Of a stretch of DNA of 64,000 bases, positions 23,153 through 31,060 are shown piece by piece (within the stretch, counting starts at the first letter, position 1; every line of letters begins with the position of its first letter). A program made the translations under genes and the position numbers. Source of the DNA: Flavobacterium selenitireducens (GTDB taxonomy: Bacteria > Bacteroidota > Bacteroidia > Flavobacteriales > Flavobacteriaceae); assembly GCF_014748335.1 (NCBI RefSeq), contig NZ_JAAVIY010000003.1, positions 310,001 through 374,000 of the forward strand, given 5' to 3'. The notes below the pieces were generated by a model. That model searched no databases. It saw only the letters and a program-made list of their open reading frames with translations, and had not been told where the DNA came from.

Positions 23153-24919
23153 ATGCATCACCTTTTGGAACATATCGACTCTCCATCCGACCTTCGGAAG
23201 CTTTTACCCGGAGAGCTGCCTAAACTCGCCGAAGAGTTGCGCGATTTTATCGTAGATGTGGTGTCCAGAAACGAAGGCCATTTGGGAGCGAGCCTCGGCG
23301 TCGTGGAATTGACGATCGCGTTGCATTACGTTTTTGACACGCCCGATGACCTGCTCGTTTGGGATGTCGGCCACCAGGCGTACGGCCACAAAATCCTCAC
23401 CGGGCGCAAAGCTGTGTTCCACACGAATCGCCAATTGAACGGGATCTCGGGATTTCCGAAACGCAGCGAAAGTAGTTATGATACGTTCGGGACCGGCCAT
23501 TCCTCCACGTCAATTTCTGCGGCGCTTGGAATGGCGATGGCTTCCAAACTCCACGGCAATCACGAAAAAAATCACATTGCCGTCATAGGTGATGCTTCGA
23601 TAGCATCGGGTATGGCATTCGAAGGTCTCAACCACGCGGGCGTTTCGGATGCGAATCTGCTCGTGATTCTCAACGACAACGCTATCGGAATCGATCCCAG
23701 CGTCGGTGCGCTCAAAAATTATCTGACGGCTGTCAAGCAAGGACGGAATCCGCGTCAGAACAATATGATCAAGTCCCTGAATTTCGATTATTCGGGCCCG
23801 GTAGACGGACACGATCTGGGTACGCTTATCTCCGAACTCAAGCGACTCAAACACACGAAAGGCCCGAAGTTTCTTCACGTCATTACGACAAAAGGCAAAG
23901 GAATGGCGTTGGCCGAAGAGCATCAGGTAAAATACCACGCTCCGGGGAAATTCGACAAAGCTACGGGTTTGATCCATCCGAAATCAGAGGCGCATTTGCC
24001 ACCCAAATTCCAGGATGTGTTCGGGCTTACCATTCTTGAACTGGCCAAAAGCAATCCGAAAATAATTGGGATCACGCCTGCAATGCCGTCCGGAAGTTCG
24101 TTGAAGTTCATGATGGACGAAATGCCGGAACGCGCCATAGATGTGGGAATTGCGGAACAACATGCCGTTACCCTCGCGGCCGGAATGGCAACGCAAGGCA
24201 TGTCGGTTTTTTGCAACATCTATTCGACATTTTTACAGCGCGCTTACGATCAGGTCATTCACGACGTAGCTTTACAAAATCTTCCCGTGATTTTTTGCCT
24301 CGATCGCGCAGGGCTCGTCGGCGAAGATGGTGCGACGCATCACGGCGTTTTCGATATCGCGTATTTGCGTTGTGTGCCCAACATGATCCTTTTTTCGCCT
24401 TTGAACGAGATCGCGCTGCGCAACATGATGTTTACCGCCCAAACAGGATTGGAACATCCGATCGCCATTCGTTACCCAAGAGGAAGAGGCGTGATCGTCG
24501 ACTGGCAACAACCTTTCGAGAAAATAGAGGTAGGGAAAGCAGAATGTATTAAAAAAGGGACCAGGCACGCCGTTCTTTCCAACGGGTTTATCGGGAATAA
24601 CGTGATCCAGGCGCTTCGGAATATCGGCAATCCGGAAATGTTCTCACATTATGATTTCAGCTTTGTCAAACCGCTTGACGAGGCTTTGCTGCACGCAATA
24701 TTTGCGGGTTACGAAAGTGTGACGACCGTTGAAGAAGGCGTGGTTTCCGGAGGGTTTGGAAGCGCTGTCGCGGAATTTGCTGCCCGGCATTCGTACAAGA
24801 TGGATATTAGGCTGCTTGGCCTTCCCGACGCCTTTGTCGAGCACGGAACGGTGGCACAACTGCAACAATTCGCAGGCCTCGACGTTAAAAGTTTGGAATT
24901 TACTTTCGCAAACTATTGA
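23153..24919 (+). CDS. dxs: 1-deoxy-D-xylulose-5-phosphate synthase
   Basis: 588 residues. It condenses pyruvate and glyceraldehyde 3-phosphate with thiamine diphosphate in the first step of the MEP isoprenoid pathway. Recognisable parts are VWDVGHQAYGHKILTGR, GDASIASGMAFEGLNHAG with the later NDN (thiamine diphosphate and magnesium site), DVGIAEQHAVTLAAGMA with the catalytic Glu, and FCLDRAGLVGEDGATHHGVFD, where the conserved histidine pair lies. It is about 30 residues shorter than the E. coli enzyme, as in other Flavobacteria. Start ATG 23153 follows its promoter directly. A DUF3078 gene begins 39 bp downstream and is probably co-transcribed. Confidence 0.95.
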   Translation: MHHLLEHIDSPSDLRKLLPGELPKLAEELRDFIVDVVSRNEGHLGASLGVVELTIALHYVFDTPDDLLVWDVGHQAYGHKILTGRKAVFHTNRQLNGISGFPKRSESSYDTFGTGHSSTSISAALGMAMASKLHGNHEKNHIAVIGDASIASGMAFEGLNHAGVSDANLLVILNDNAIGIDPSVGALKNYLTAVKQGRNPRQNNMIKSLNFDYSGPVDGHDLGTLISELKRLKHTKGPKFLHVITTKGKGMALAEEHQVKYHAPGKFDKATGLIHPKSEAHLPPKFQDVFGLTILELAKSNPKIIGITPAMPSGSSLKFMMDEMPERAIDVGIAEQHAVTLAAGMATQGMSVFCNIYSTFLQRAYDQVIHDVALQNLPVIFCLDRAGLVGEDGATHHGVFDIAYLRCVPNMILFSPLNEIALRNMMFTAQTGLEHPIAIRYPRGRGVIVDWQQPFEKIEVGKAECIKKGTRHAVLSNGFIGNNVIQALRNIGNPEMFSHYDFSFVKPLDEALLHAIFAGYESVTTVEEGVVSGGFGSAVAEFAARHSYKMDIRLLGLPDAFVEHGTVAQLQQFAGLDVKSLEFTFANY

Positions 24920-24958
24920 AATTGCGGATTTTTGCAACTTCAAAAAAACGACGGCAAA

Positions 24959-25906
24959 ATGAAATTATTCCGAACGGTCGGCCTGTTGCTTTTGATGGGC
25001 GTCGCGGGCTATTCGCAGGACATCAAACCCATTGAGATCGACTCGAGTTCTCACTGGGAAAAGAAAAACACCTTGAGTTTCGATCTTAGCGAGATCGCAT
25101 TCGTCAATTGGAGCCCCGGCGGAACGAGTTCGATTTCCGGTTTGGCAAAGGGAGTTTTCTTCCGCAAGTACGAACACGACCAGACCAAGTGGAGCAACGA
25201 GCTAATCCTGCGCTACGGCATGAACAAGCAAGATGGAACTGAATGGCGCAAGACCGATGACGCGCTCCAGTTCAATTCCACTTTCGGATATCGCAATGAC
25301 ACGGTTTCGCATTGGTACTACTCGGCTAAGCTGACCTTCAACACCCAATTCAGCAACGGTTACAATTATCCGAATACCCAGAAACCGATTTCGAGGCTGT
25401 TCGCTCCGGCATATACTTTTCTGGGTGTCGGTGCCGAATATTCGAACAAGCCGGCGAAAGTCAATTTTTACCTGTCGCCGCTTACGATGAAGAACACGCT
25501 TGTGCTCGACCAGCGACTGGCCAACCAAGGCGCTTTTGGTGTGACCAAAGCGGTTTATGACGATGTCACGGGCGAAATCCTCAAAAAAGGAAAACAGTCG
25601 CGCACGGAAGTAGGTATCCTCGTGACCGGTCATCACAAACACGAGCTTTGGAAGAACATAACCCTTGAGGACCGCATCAGTCTTTATACCGATTACCTGA
25701 ACAAATTCGGCAACATCGATATCGACTGGCAAATGCAGATGGATTTCGTCGTCAACGAGTATGTCAAGGCGAGCATAGGAACCCAATTGGTTTATGACGA
25801 CGACATCAAGGCCAAAGAGGAGCGGGCGGGAGAACAGGTTACCGTCGGGCCGAAAATACAGCTCAAGCAAATTCTGGGAATCGGAGTGGTTTACAACTTT
25901 AAATAA
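24959..25906 (+). CDS. DUF3078 outer-membrane-type protein
   Basis: 315 residues from ATG 24959, which starts a signal peptide (MKLFRTVGLLLLMGVAGYSQ). The mature part is rich in alternating hydrophobic/polar strands (SFDLSEIAFVNWSPGGTSSISGLAKG, YYSAKLTFNTQFSNGYNY, LEDRISLYTDYLNKFGNIDIDWQMQMDFVVNEYVKASIG) and ends in a terminal strand of the form GIGVVYNFK, with the aromatic residue typical of outer-membrane beta-barrels. It matches DUF3078, a Bacteroidetes family with no assigned function. It sits 39 bp after dxs, an arrangement common in Flavobacteria. A bidirectional terminator follows. Confidence 0.85.
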   Translation: MKLFRTVGLLLLMGVAGYSQDIKPIEIDSSSHWEKKNTLSFDLSEIAFVNWSPGGTSSISGLAKGVFFRKYEHDQTKWSNELILRYGMNKQDGTEWRKTDDALQFNSTFGYRNDTVSHWYYSAKLTFNTQFSNGYNYPNTQKPISRLFAPAYTFLGVGAEYSNKPAKVNFYLSPLTMKNTLVLDQRLANQGAFGVTKAVYDDVTGEILKKGKQSRTEVGILVTGHHKHELWKNITLEDRISLYTDYLNKFGNIDIDWQMQMDFVVNEYVKASIGTQLVYDDDIKAKEERAGEQVTVGPKIQLKQILGIGVVYNFK

Positions 25907-25908
25907 AC

Positions 25909-25941
25909 AAAAAAGCCCGCATCATCGATACGGGCTTTTTT
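25909..25941 (+). terminator. Bidirectional Rho-independent terminator
   Basis: AAAAAAGCCCG (25909-25919) and CGGGCTTTTTT (25931-25941) form perfect 11-bp arms; it serves both the DUF3078 gene and the convergent M36 gene. Confidence 0.88.
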
Positions 25942-25954
25942 ATTTTGCTGTTTT

Positions 25955-28594
25955 TTAATTGAGGATCAGTTTTTTCGAAAAGTTGAGGTTTTCGGCATCG
26001 ACTTTCACGATATACATTCCTTTTTGCAGATGTGACAGATTCAATGTAGCCTCTATGTTGAAATCTGCGGAACGCTTCCGGAACACCACGCGCCCGTTGA
26101 CATCGACGACCTGGAGGTTGATCTTCCCCGTATAATTGTTTACCCTGATGCTGACCATTCCGTTCGATGGGTTCGGATACACTCGGATGTCGTCCTCGTT
26201 GTGGAAATAATCCACGCCAAGCGTACAATTCGCCCCCGGAGCAGGTTCCAAAAAGTTCTCTACCTGATCGTTTGCATTCGCGGTAGATCCTGACGACGCA
26301 TTGACGCCAAGTCCGCGTCTGGCAAACACTTCCCAGATCATGCAAAAGTCCGCTCCGCCTGTTGTGGCCTGGTCTGCGGCGATGATGGCGTTTCTGGCCG
26401 ACACGAAGCCGGGATTGCACGGTTGTAATTTCAAACCGTCCAGTACCAGTTGCATGACTTTGTTGTTTCCGCCGGTTCCGGTGTAAATGTTAGGGTCGAA
26501 ACCGTATTTTTCGATGTAGGCCCAAGTAAGGTCCCAAAGCATAGATGCCCAAACTTCACCTACGTCGTAGCGGTAGTTTGGAGAAGTCGTGTTGGAATCG
26601 CCAAAGGTTTTACCGTTGATGGCCATGTCGGTAGAATACGGAAGCGTGCGGATGCCGCCTCCACCTTCAGCAGGCTGGCTCGACGCGAAAGCAGCGATTC
26701 CCTTTGGAGTTGAACCGACGTCACCCGCCTTGAGTTGCATCATTAGAGCAAACCAGTCCGACCAGCCCTCGCCCATGGCTTCGTCATTGAACAGACAGTT
26801 TGAGTTCGCAGGACCGCCCGTAAGGCGAGTGGAGATACCGTGGCCGTATTCGTGGGCGATGATTCCGTTGTCGAAATCACCGTCTGCGCTGACAAAATCC
26901 GTTGGCGGAGAGGAAAGTTTTACGTTGACAGGGGATGTCTGCATGGCAGCGATCAATGCGTCGCCCAATTCTTTTGTGATGAAGATGGCAGGAATGGTGA
27001 TATTGGCGTCGGCCCCGGACATGTTCACCAATTGCATCGGAAGATTGTCCGTAATGATTACGGCAACAGCGCCTGCATTCTGCGCATTCATGACTTTCAC
27101 GACGAAATCGCAATTGCCGCGTCTGATCAGCACGATTTTTCCGGCCATTTGCGCGGCATTCGAGGCGGCTCCGCAAGCTTCGTTCGTGCTCGCGCCGGCA
27201 TCTTGGTAAAGTACAAGATCGGTCTGTAGCGCATTCGGCTCGACGGGAATCGCAACATTACCGGGATCAAACGCGTTCTGGGCGGCCTGGTAAGCGCCGA
27301 TTAGAGAAGAAGGGGACGTTACGAAGAAAAAGCGAGGTGCCACCGTCCATACATACATTTGCATCCTTGGAGCGATGCCGTCGTTTGGCGTAGCGAAGTT
27401 TGCATTGTTGCGGTTCGTTGCCGATGGCGTCTGAGCGGCGGAATCCTGTGAATCCGCATTTACGGCGTCTCCCAAAAATGAAGAAGCGCCGCCTTTCCCG
27501 TAGTTGTTCTTCTGAAAGTTTCCATTGATTTCATTAAAACCGTACTGGTACCACACATCGTGCATGATATTGTTCATATAGAACAAATTCGTCGTGGCTG
27601 CCGCTGTGTACGTGTCGTTTTGCGCGCCCGTTCCTCCGTAAGGAAAATCGAACAGCAAACCCGCGCCTCCATTAGGGAAAACGCCTGCGGTACTGTTGTC
27701 TCCATCCCTGTCGTCGGCAGCGGCGACGTTGTTTCCTCGCGTCGTCGTAAATTCATTTCCGGCAGCGCCATTGGTATCATGCCATCCGAAAGGGGAAGCC
27801 GTAGCATTGTGTGGAGTTGAAACGAGCTGTCGCGGTCCGAAAGCGGGGCTTTCAGTACCTAGCGGATACACACGGTACGATCCTGATTGTATTTCAAGGG
27901 CAGATTGTGGTTTGAAAAAATTCTTTGAGAACGCATAGGCGTCCTGGTTGTCCAAAAGCGGTTTGTGCAGAGGCGCATCGAAATTACACGAGATGACCAT
28001 GTTGTTTTTGGCGAGCGTTTCGCCTGAAACCGCATCGACGCGGATACTCCACATGTGTTCGTGACCTTTTGTCTCTATCGTAAAATCCCACGCAAGGCGC
28101 AGGTTTCCGTCAGGTATATCCTGAAATACAAGTTCGGCCGAAATAGGATGTAGATCGCCATTGCTTATCTTGAATTCTTTTGCGGAAATGGTTTCGACGA
28201 TCTCATGTCGTCCGCCAGCAAGCCCTAAGCCCGGCATTGCGGAATTTAACGCCTGTACCGCATTAAGCGAAGGTGTCGTCGTATTGATTTTTTGGGAAAC
28301 GTTTTGAACGAAATTTTCGCCGGCGACGTGAATCACCTGGCCGTTTTTTAACCAGAAATTCGATACGGAACTGAACACTTCGGTACCGCTGAACCGCTGT
28401 TTGACGAAATAGTTGTCGATGCCTGTCGCCTTCGAGTTGAGTTTGCTTTCCACAACCCAATCGGAAACGTCCTGGGCCGTAAGTCCCGACTTGGCGAGGT
28501 TAGCGTTTAGATATGCCTGGATTTTCTGTTCGGCGTTTTGGGACATTCCCAACAACGGAACAAGAAAAAACAACGCAGAAGTAATTTTTTTCAT
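25955..28594 (-). CDS. Secreted M36 (fungalysin) metallopeptidase with PA domain and T9SS sorting domain
   Basis: 879 residues. A signal peptide (about 1-18) is followed by an FTP-type propeptide and a PepSY-like segment (about 25-200). The M36 catalytic domain begins near 260 and carries the zinc motif HEYGHGISTRLTGG, with a downstream glutamate in NDEAMGEGWSDWFALMM. A protease-associated (PA) domain (about 440-550; GKIVLIRRGNCDFVVKVMNAQNAGAVAVII) is inserted before the zinc motif, as is usual for Bacteroidetes M36 enzymes. The C-terminal 75 residues are a type A T9SS sorting domain (VYPNPSNGMVSIRV ... GMYIVKVDAENLNFSKKLILN). The protein should be exported by the T9SS and digest proteins outside the cell. 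Confidence 0.95.
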   Translation of the reverse strand: MKKITSALFFLVPLLGMSQNAEQKIQAYLNANLAKSGLTAQDVSDWVVESKLNSKATGIDNYFVKQRFSGTEVFSSVSNFWLKNGQVIHVAGENFVQNVSQKINTTTPSLNAVQALNSAMPGLGLAGGRHEIVETISAKEFKISNGDLHPISAELVFQDIPDGNLRLAWDFTIETKGHEHMWSIRVDAVSGETLAKNNMVISCNFDAPLHKPLLDNQDAYAFSKNFFKPQSALEIQSGSYRVYPLGTESPAFGPRQLVSTPHNATASPFGWHDTNGAAGNEFTTTRGNNVAAADDRDGDNSTAGVFPNGGAGLLFDFPYGGTGAQNDTYTAAATTNLFYMNNIMHDVWYQYGFNEINGNFQKNNYGKGGASSFLGDAVNADSQDSAAQTPSATNRNNANFATPNDGIAPRMQMYVWTVAPRFFFVTSPSSLIGAYQAAQNAFDPGNVAIPVEPNALQTDLVLYQDAGASTNEACGAASNAAQMAGKIVLIRRGNCDFVVKVMNAQNAGAVAVIITDNLPMQLVNMSGADANITIPAIFITKELGDALIAAMQTSPVNVKLSSPPTDFVSADGDFDNGIIAHEYGHGISTRLTGGPANSNCLFNDEAMGEGWSDWFALMMQLKAGDVGSTPKGIAAFASSQPAEGGGGIRTLPYSTDMAINGKTFGDSNTTSPNYRYDVGEVWASMLWDLTWAYIEKYGFDPNIYTGTGGNNKVMQLVLDGLKLQPCNPGFVSARNAIIAADQATTGGADFCMIWEVFARRGLGVNASSGSTANANDQVENFLEPAPGANCTLGVDYFHNEDDIRVYPNPSNGMVSIRVNNYTGKINLQVVDVNGRVVFRKRSADFNIEATLNLSHLQKGMYIVKVDAENLNFSKKLILN

Positions 28595-28619
28595 GGGTCA
28601 AAAGGTGGATTAGTTAACG

Positions 28620-28627
28620 CAAACATA
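28620..28627 (-). promoter_or_regulatory. Possible -7 element for the M36 peptidase gene
   Basis: Minus-strand TATGTTTG matches TAnnTTTG and ends 25 bp before the ATG. No TTG was found at the expected spacing. Confidence 0.45.
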
Positions 28628-28680
28628 ACTTTATTTTTCCGAAAACTATTAACCCGTTTGGCAAAAGAAACTGCTGTCGC

Positions 28681-30018
28681 TCAGGAACTCACGATGCGGT
28701 TGTAGATAAGTGCCTTGCCGTCGGTCAGCATCGATACGAAATGACAAATGTGCAGCAATCGTTCGTACAACGTCTCTTTTTCGACCAAATGCCTTTCGGG
28801 TAATACTTTGAGCAAAAGGCTGTCATAGTTGGTAGCTTTTCCGTCGTAAGTGTTGTTGTAAGCGGTAATGAAGCGATCGAGCAGGTTATTGATGATCTGA
28901 TAACCCGTAAGTTCCTTTTCGATGACCTCGCGGCTTTGGTAGATATTTTTTACCGAAAGCTTGATGATATCGTCCATCTGTGCCTTGTATTTGCTTTTGT
29001 CCATAAGCGCGTGATGGAACTTGCCTTCGAGGATCGCGTCCTCATTTTCCATGAAAACACGCACCGCGTCGCTGATCAGGCTGCCGATGGCCAGCGCGCG
29101 CAAATAACTCAAGCGGTCTTCCTTCGTAGATTGCTCGTTGTACTTATTGAGGTTGATGCTGTCTTTGACGAGTTTTATCAGATATTCCAAAGCGTAATCT
29201 TCCGAGATCAATCCGAGGTTGATGCCATCCTCGAAATCGATGATCGTGTAGCAGATATCGTCGGCGGCCTCGACCAAAAATGCAAGCGGATGGCGTTCGT
29301 AACCTATGTCGTCTCCGGATTTGTTCGGAATCAGACCCAATTCCGAAGCCACGTCCTTGAAAAAATCTTTGTCGGCCTGGAAAAACCCGTATTTTTTGTC
29401 GGAAATATTCGATGTCGGCTTTTTCGGAAGGCTTTCCTTCGGATATTTCATGAACGCACCAAGTGTCGCATACGAAATGCGCAAGCCGCCTTCATTTCCG
29501 GGACGTGAACCCGCAAGAACCGAAAACCCGTTGGCATTTCCCTCAAAATCGATGAGGTCCTGCCATTGTTTGTCAGAAAGCTGATCCTTGAATTGCGCGC
29601 CTTTCCCGCTTTTGAAATATTCGCCAATGGCTTTTTCGCCCGAATGCCCGAACGGCGGATTCCCGATATCATGCGCCAAAGCAGCCGCCGCGACGATTGC
29701 CCCGAAATCGTTCATGTGAAAGCCATAAGAATCTGACAAATGCGGATATTTCTCGATGATTTGTTTGCCCGCCAAACGCCCGAGCGAGCGTCCAACGACC
29801 GAAACTTCAAGCGAATGTGTCAAGCGCGTGTGCACGAAATCCGTTTTCGAAAGCGGGATGACCTGCGTCTTGTCCTGCAGGCTTCGGAACGCCGACGAGA
29901 ATATGATACGATCGTAATCGACTTCAAAGCCAAGACGCGTATCGGCTTCCTCTTTGCGCAAACGCTTGTTTTTGTCTCCTTGCTTTTTTAGGGAAAGGAG
30001 TTGTTCCCAGTGCATCAT
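28681..30018 (-). CDS. dgt: Deoxyguanosinetriphosphate triphosphohydrolase (dGTPase)
   Basis: 445 residues from the ATG at 30018 (a second ATG follows at 30015). The HD-domain metal ligands are visible in FVHTRLTHSLEVSVVGR and ALAHDIGNPPFGHSGEKAIG, with a later aspartate in AADDICYTIIDFEDG. N-terminal LGFEVDYDRIIFSSAFRSLQDKTQV is a strong dGTPase signature. The enzyme splits dGTP to deoxyguanosine and triphosphate, affecting the dNTP pool; nrdA/nrdB, which fill that pool, lie just upstream on the same strand, though not in one transcript. The 5' flank is an ATTAG-type repeat cluster and a REP-like element, leaving little room for a conventional promoter. Confidence 0.93.
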   Translation of the reverse strand: MMHWEQLLSLKKQGDKNKRLRKEEADTRLGFEVDYDRIIFSSAFRSLQDKTQVIPLSKTDFVHTRLTHSLEVSVVGRSLGRLAGKQIIEKYPHLSDSYGFHMNDFGAIVAAAALAHDIGNPPFGHSGEKAIGEYFKSGKGAQFKDQLSDKQWQDLIDFEGNANGFSVLAGSRPGNEGGLRISYATLGAFMKYPKESLPKKPTSNISDKKYGFFQADKDFFKDVASELGLIPNKSGDDIGYERHPLAFLVEAADDICYTIIDFEDGINLGLISEDYALEYLIKLVKDSINLNKYNEQSTKEDRLSYLRALAIGSLISDAVRVFMENEDAILEGKFHHALMDKSKYKAQMDDIIKLSVKNIYQSREVIEKELTGYQIINNLLDRFITAYNNTYDGKATNYDSLLLKVLPERHLVEKETLYERLLHICHFVSMLTDGKALIYNRIVSS

Positions 30019-30020
30019 TT

Positions 30021-30060
30021 CAATTAGATGATTAGTCAATTAGATAATTGGTCAATTAGC
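30021..30060 (+). repeat. AT-rich ATTAG repeat cluster
   Basis: Units of the form CAATTAGATGATTAGT and CAATTAGATAATTGGT occur in tandem directly upstream of the dGTPase start. The same words occur at 7023-7084. Confidence 0.6.
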
Positions 30061-30152
30061 GACCCGGGGCTTTTGCCGAACGGGCGAAGCGATGGAGTAG
30101 GTTAATTGCTGGGTGTCGGACTGGATATTTGGGCGTGTCCCTGCGGGTCGGG

Positions 30153-30223
30153 CTGTCCGCTGTATCTTTTTTAGGTCGCTCCGCTGCGCTGCGCGACCTA
30201 AAAAAGGATGCCGCTTCCATCCC
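30153..30223 (+). repeat. REP-like element, fuller copy
   Basis: The left box is CTGTCCGCTGTATC (30153-30166). A 13-bp perfect hairpin follows: TTTTTTAGGTCGC (30167-30179) with GCGACCTAAAAAA (30193-30205). The right core is GGATGCCGCTTCCATCCC (30206-30223). Sequence of the same GC-rich style extends left to about 30060 and right to about 30260, close to the stop codon at 30264. Confidence 0.65.
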
Positions 30224-30263
30224 TCACGCGTTGTCTCCGCATCAAATCCGGATCTAAATCACC

Positions 30264-30488
30264 CTATTTCGCGTCGGAGTACAAAAAGAAATTTCGCGAT
30301 TTTTTCGGATACTTTTCGTTGCTGGCGCTGCTCGGATTGGCAACCGCGCTCTTGATGCTGATTTTGTCGCCCACCTTGAATTTGTTCGTTTCGGTGTATT
30401 GGTAATCAAGTAAATACGGTCCGGAAAAATAATTTCCTTTGTCGTCCTTTTCGATCAAGCCTACGAATATGCCTTTGTCTTTTGCCAT
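30264..30488 (-). CDS. Small hypothetical protein
   Basis: 74 residues from the ATG at 30488 (MAKDKGIFVGLIEKDDKGNYFSG). I do not recognise the family. The product looks like a small beta-rich cytoplasmic protein (NKFKVGDKISIKSAV) with a basic, serine-rich C-terminus. It starts 2 bp after the RDD gene ends, so it is co-transcribed with it. A long upstream extension of the same frame overlaps the RDD gene and is not coding. Confidence 0.6.
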   Translation of the reverse strand: MAKDKGIFVGLIEKDDKGNYFSGPYLLDYQYTETNKFKVGDKISIKSAVANPSSASNEKYPKKSRNFFLYSDAK

Positions 30489-30490
30489 GG

Positions 30491-30988
30491 TTATATGATT
30501 TCGCTTTTTTCGCCAATCTCGTCCATTTCTATGACTTCGTTGCGACGTGATAAATAAATGTGTTTTTTGACGACATCGGTTTTCGAGATGCTGTCGTGCC
30601 AGCCGCGTTCGCCAAGGAAACTGAAGTTGTCGAACGGAATCAGGCGGCACAACGTCCGTCCTGCGATGTTTGCCGCTTCCGGTTTTTCGCCCTCGTTTGT
30701 GACGACCATCGTTCCGGTTATCATTTTGCCTATCGTACGCCCTCCGTAAGATTCAAAAGCGGTGTAGTAAATAAAGTACAGCAAAATGAACAGCAGCGTG
30801 AATTTGTACTGCTCGTCGGTCCCAAACGCTTCGGCAGAATCGCCCATTGCGACACGCACGAATCCCCAAACGAACGCAAACAGGAAAAAAAGGCCGTAAA
30901 CGGCGAACAGGTCGATGATATAATTGGCGAACCGCTGTCCTTTCGAAGCTCGCATGTCATTGGTCAATCTAAAATAATTTGTTTTCAT
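30491..30988 (-). CDS. RDD family membrane protein
   Basis: 165 residues. It shows the RDD layout: a first helix with the Arg-Asp pair region (KGQRFANYIIDLFAVYGLFFLFAFVWGF), a second helix (FTLLFILLYFIYYTAFESYGG), and then GRTIGKMITGTMVV with the conserved GKxxxG-type turn. RDD proteins are small inner-membrane proteins of mostly unknown function, some linked to ion transport. The tail (about 120-165) is polar and charged. It is followed at 2 bp by a small unknown gene and separated from nrdA by a terminator. Confidence 0.85.
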   Translation of the reverse strand: MKTNYFRLTNDMRASKGQRFANYIIDLFAVYGLFFLFAFVWGFVRVAMGDSAEAFGTDEQYKFTLLFILLYFIYYTAFESYGGRTIGKMITGTMVVTNEGEKPEAANIAGRTLCRLIPFDNFSFLGERGWHDSISKTDVVKKHIYLSRRNEVIEMDEIGEKSEII

Positions 30989-31017
30989 GGGTGCTATTTT
31001 GGTTGGAATATAAATAT

Positions 31018-31043
31018 AAAAAGGAAGCCGAAACTTCCTTTTT
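31018..31043 (-). terminator. Terminator between nrdA and the RDD gene
   Basis: AAAAAGGAAG (31018-31027) and CTTCCTTTTT (31034-31043) form perfect 10-bp arms around CCGAAA; on the minus strand a T run ends the hairpin. Confidence 0.8.
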
Positions 31044-31060
31044 ACACATTATTTATTGAT

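Noticed and set aside
30113..30355. Plus-strand open frame in the dGTPase to RDD gap
   Set aside because: It is made of REP-like hairpin sequence and overlaps the small gene at 30264.
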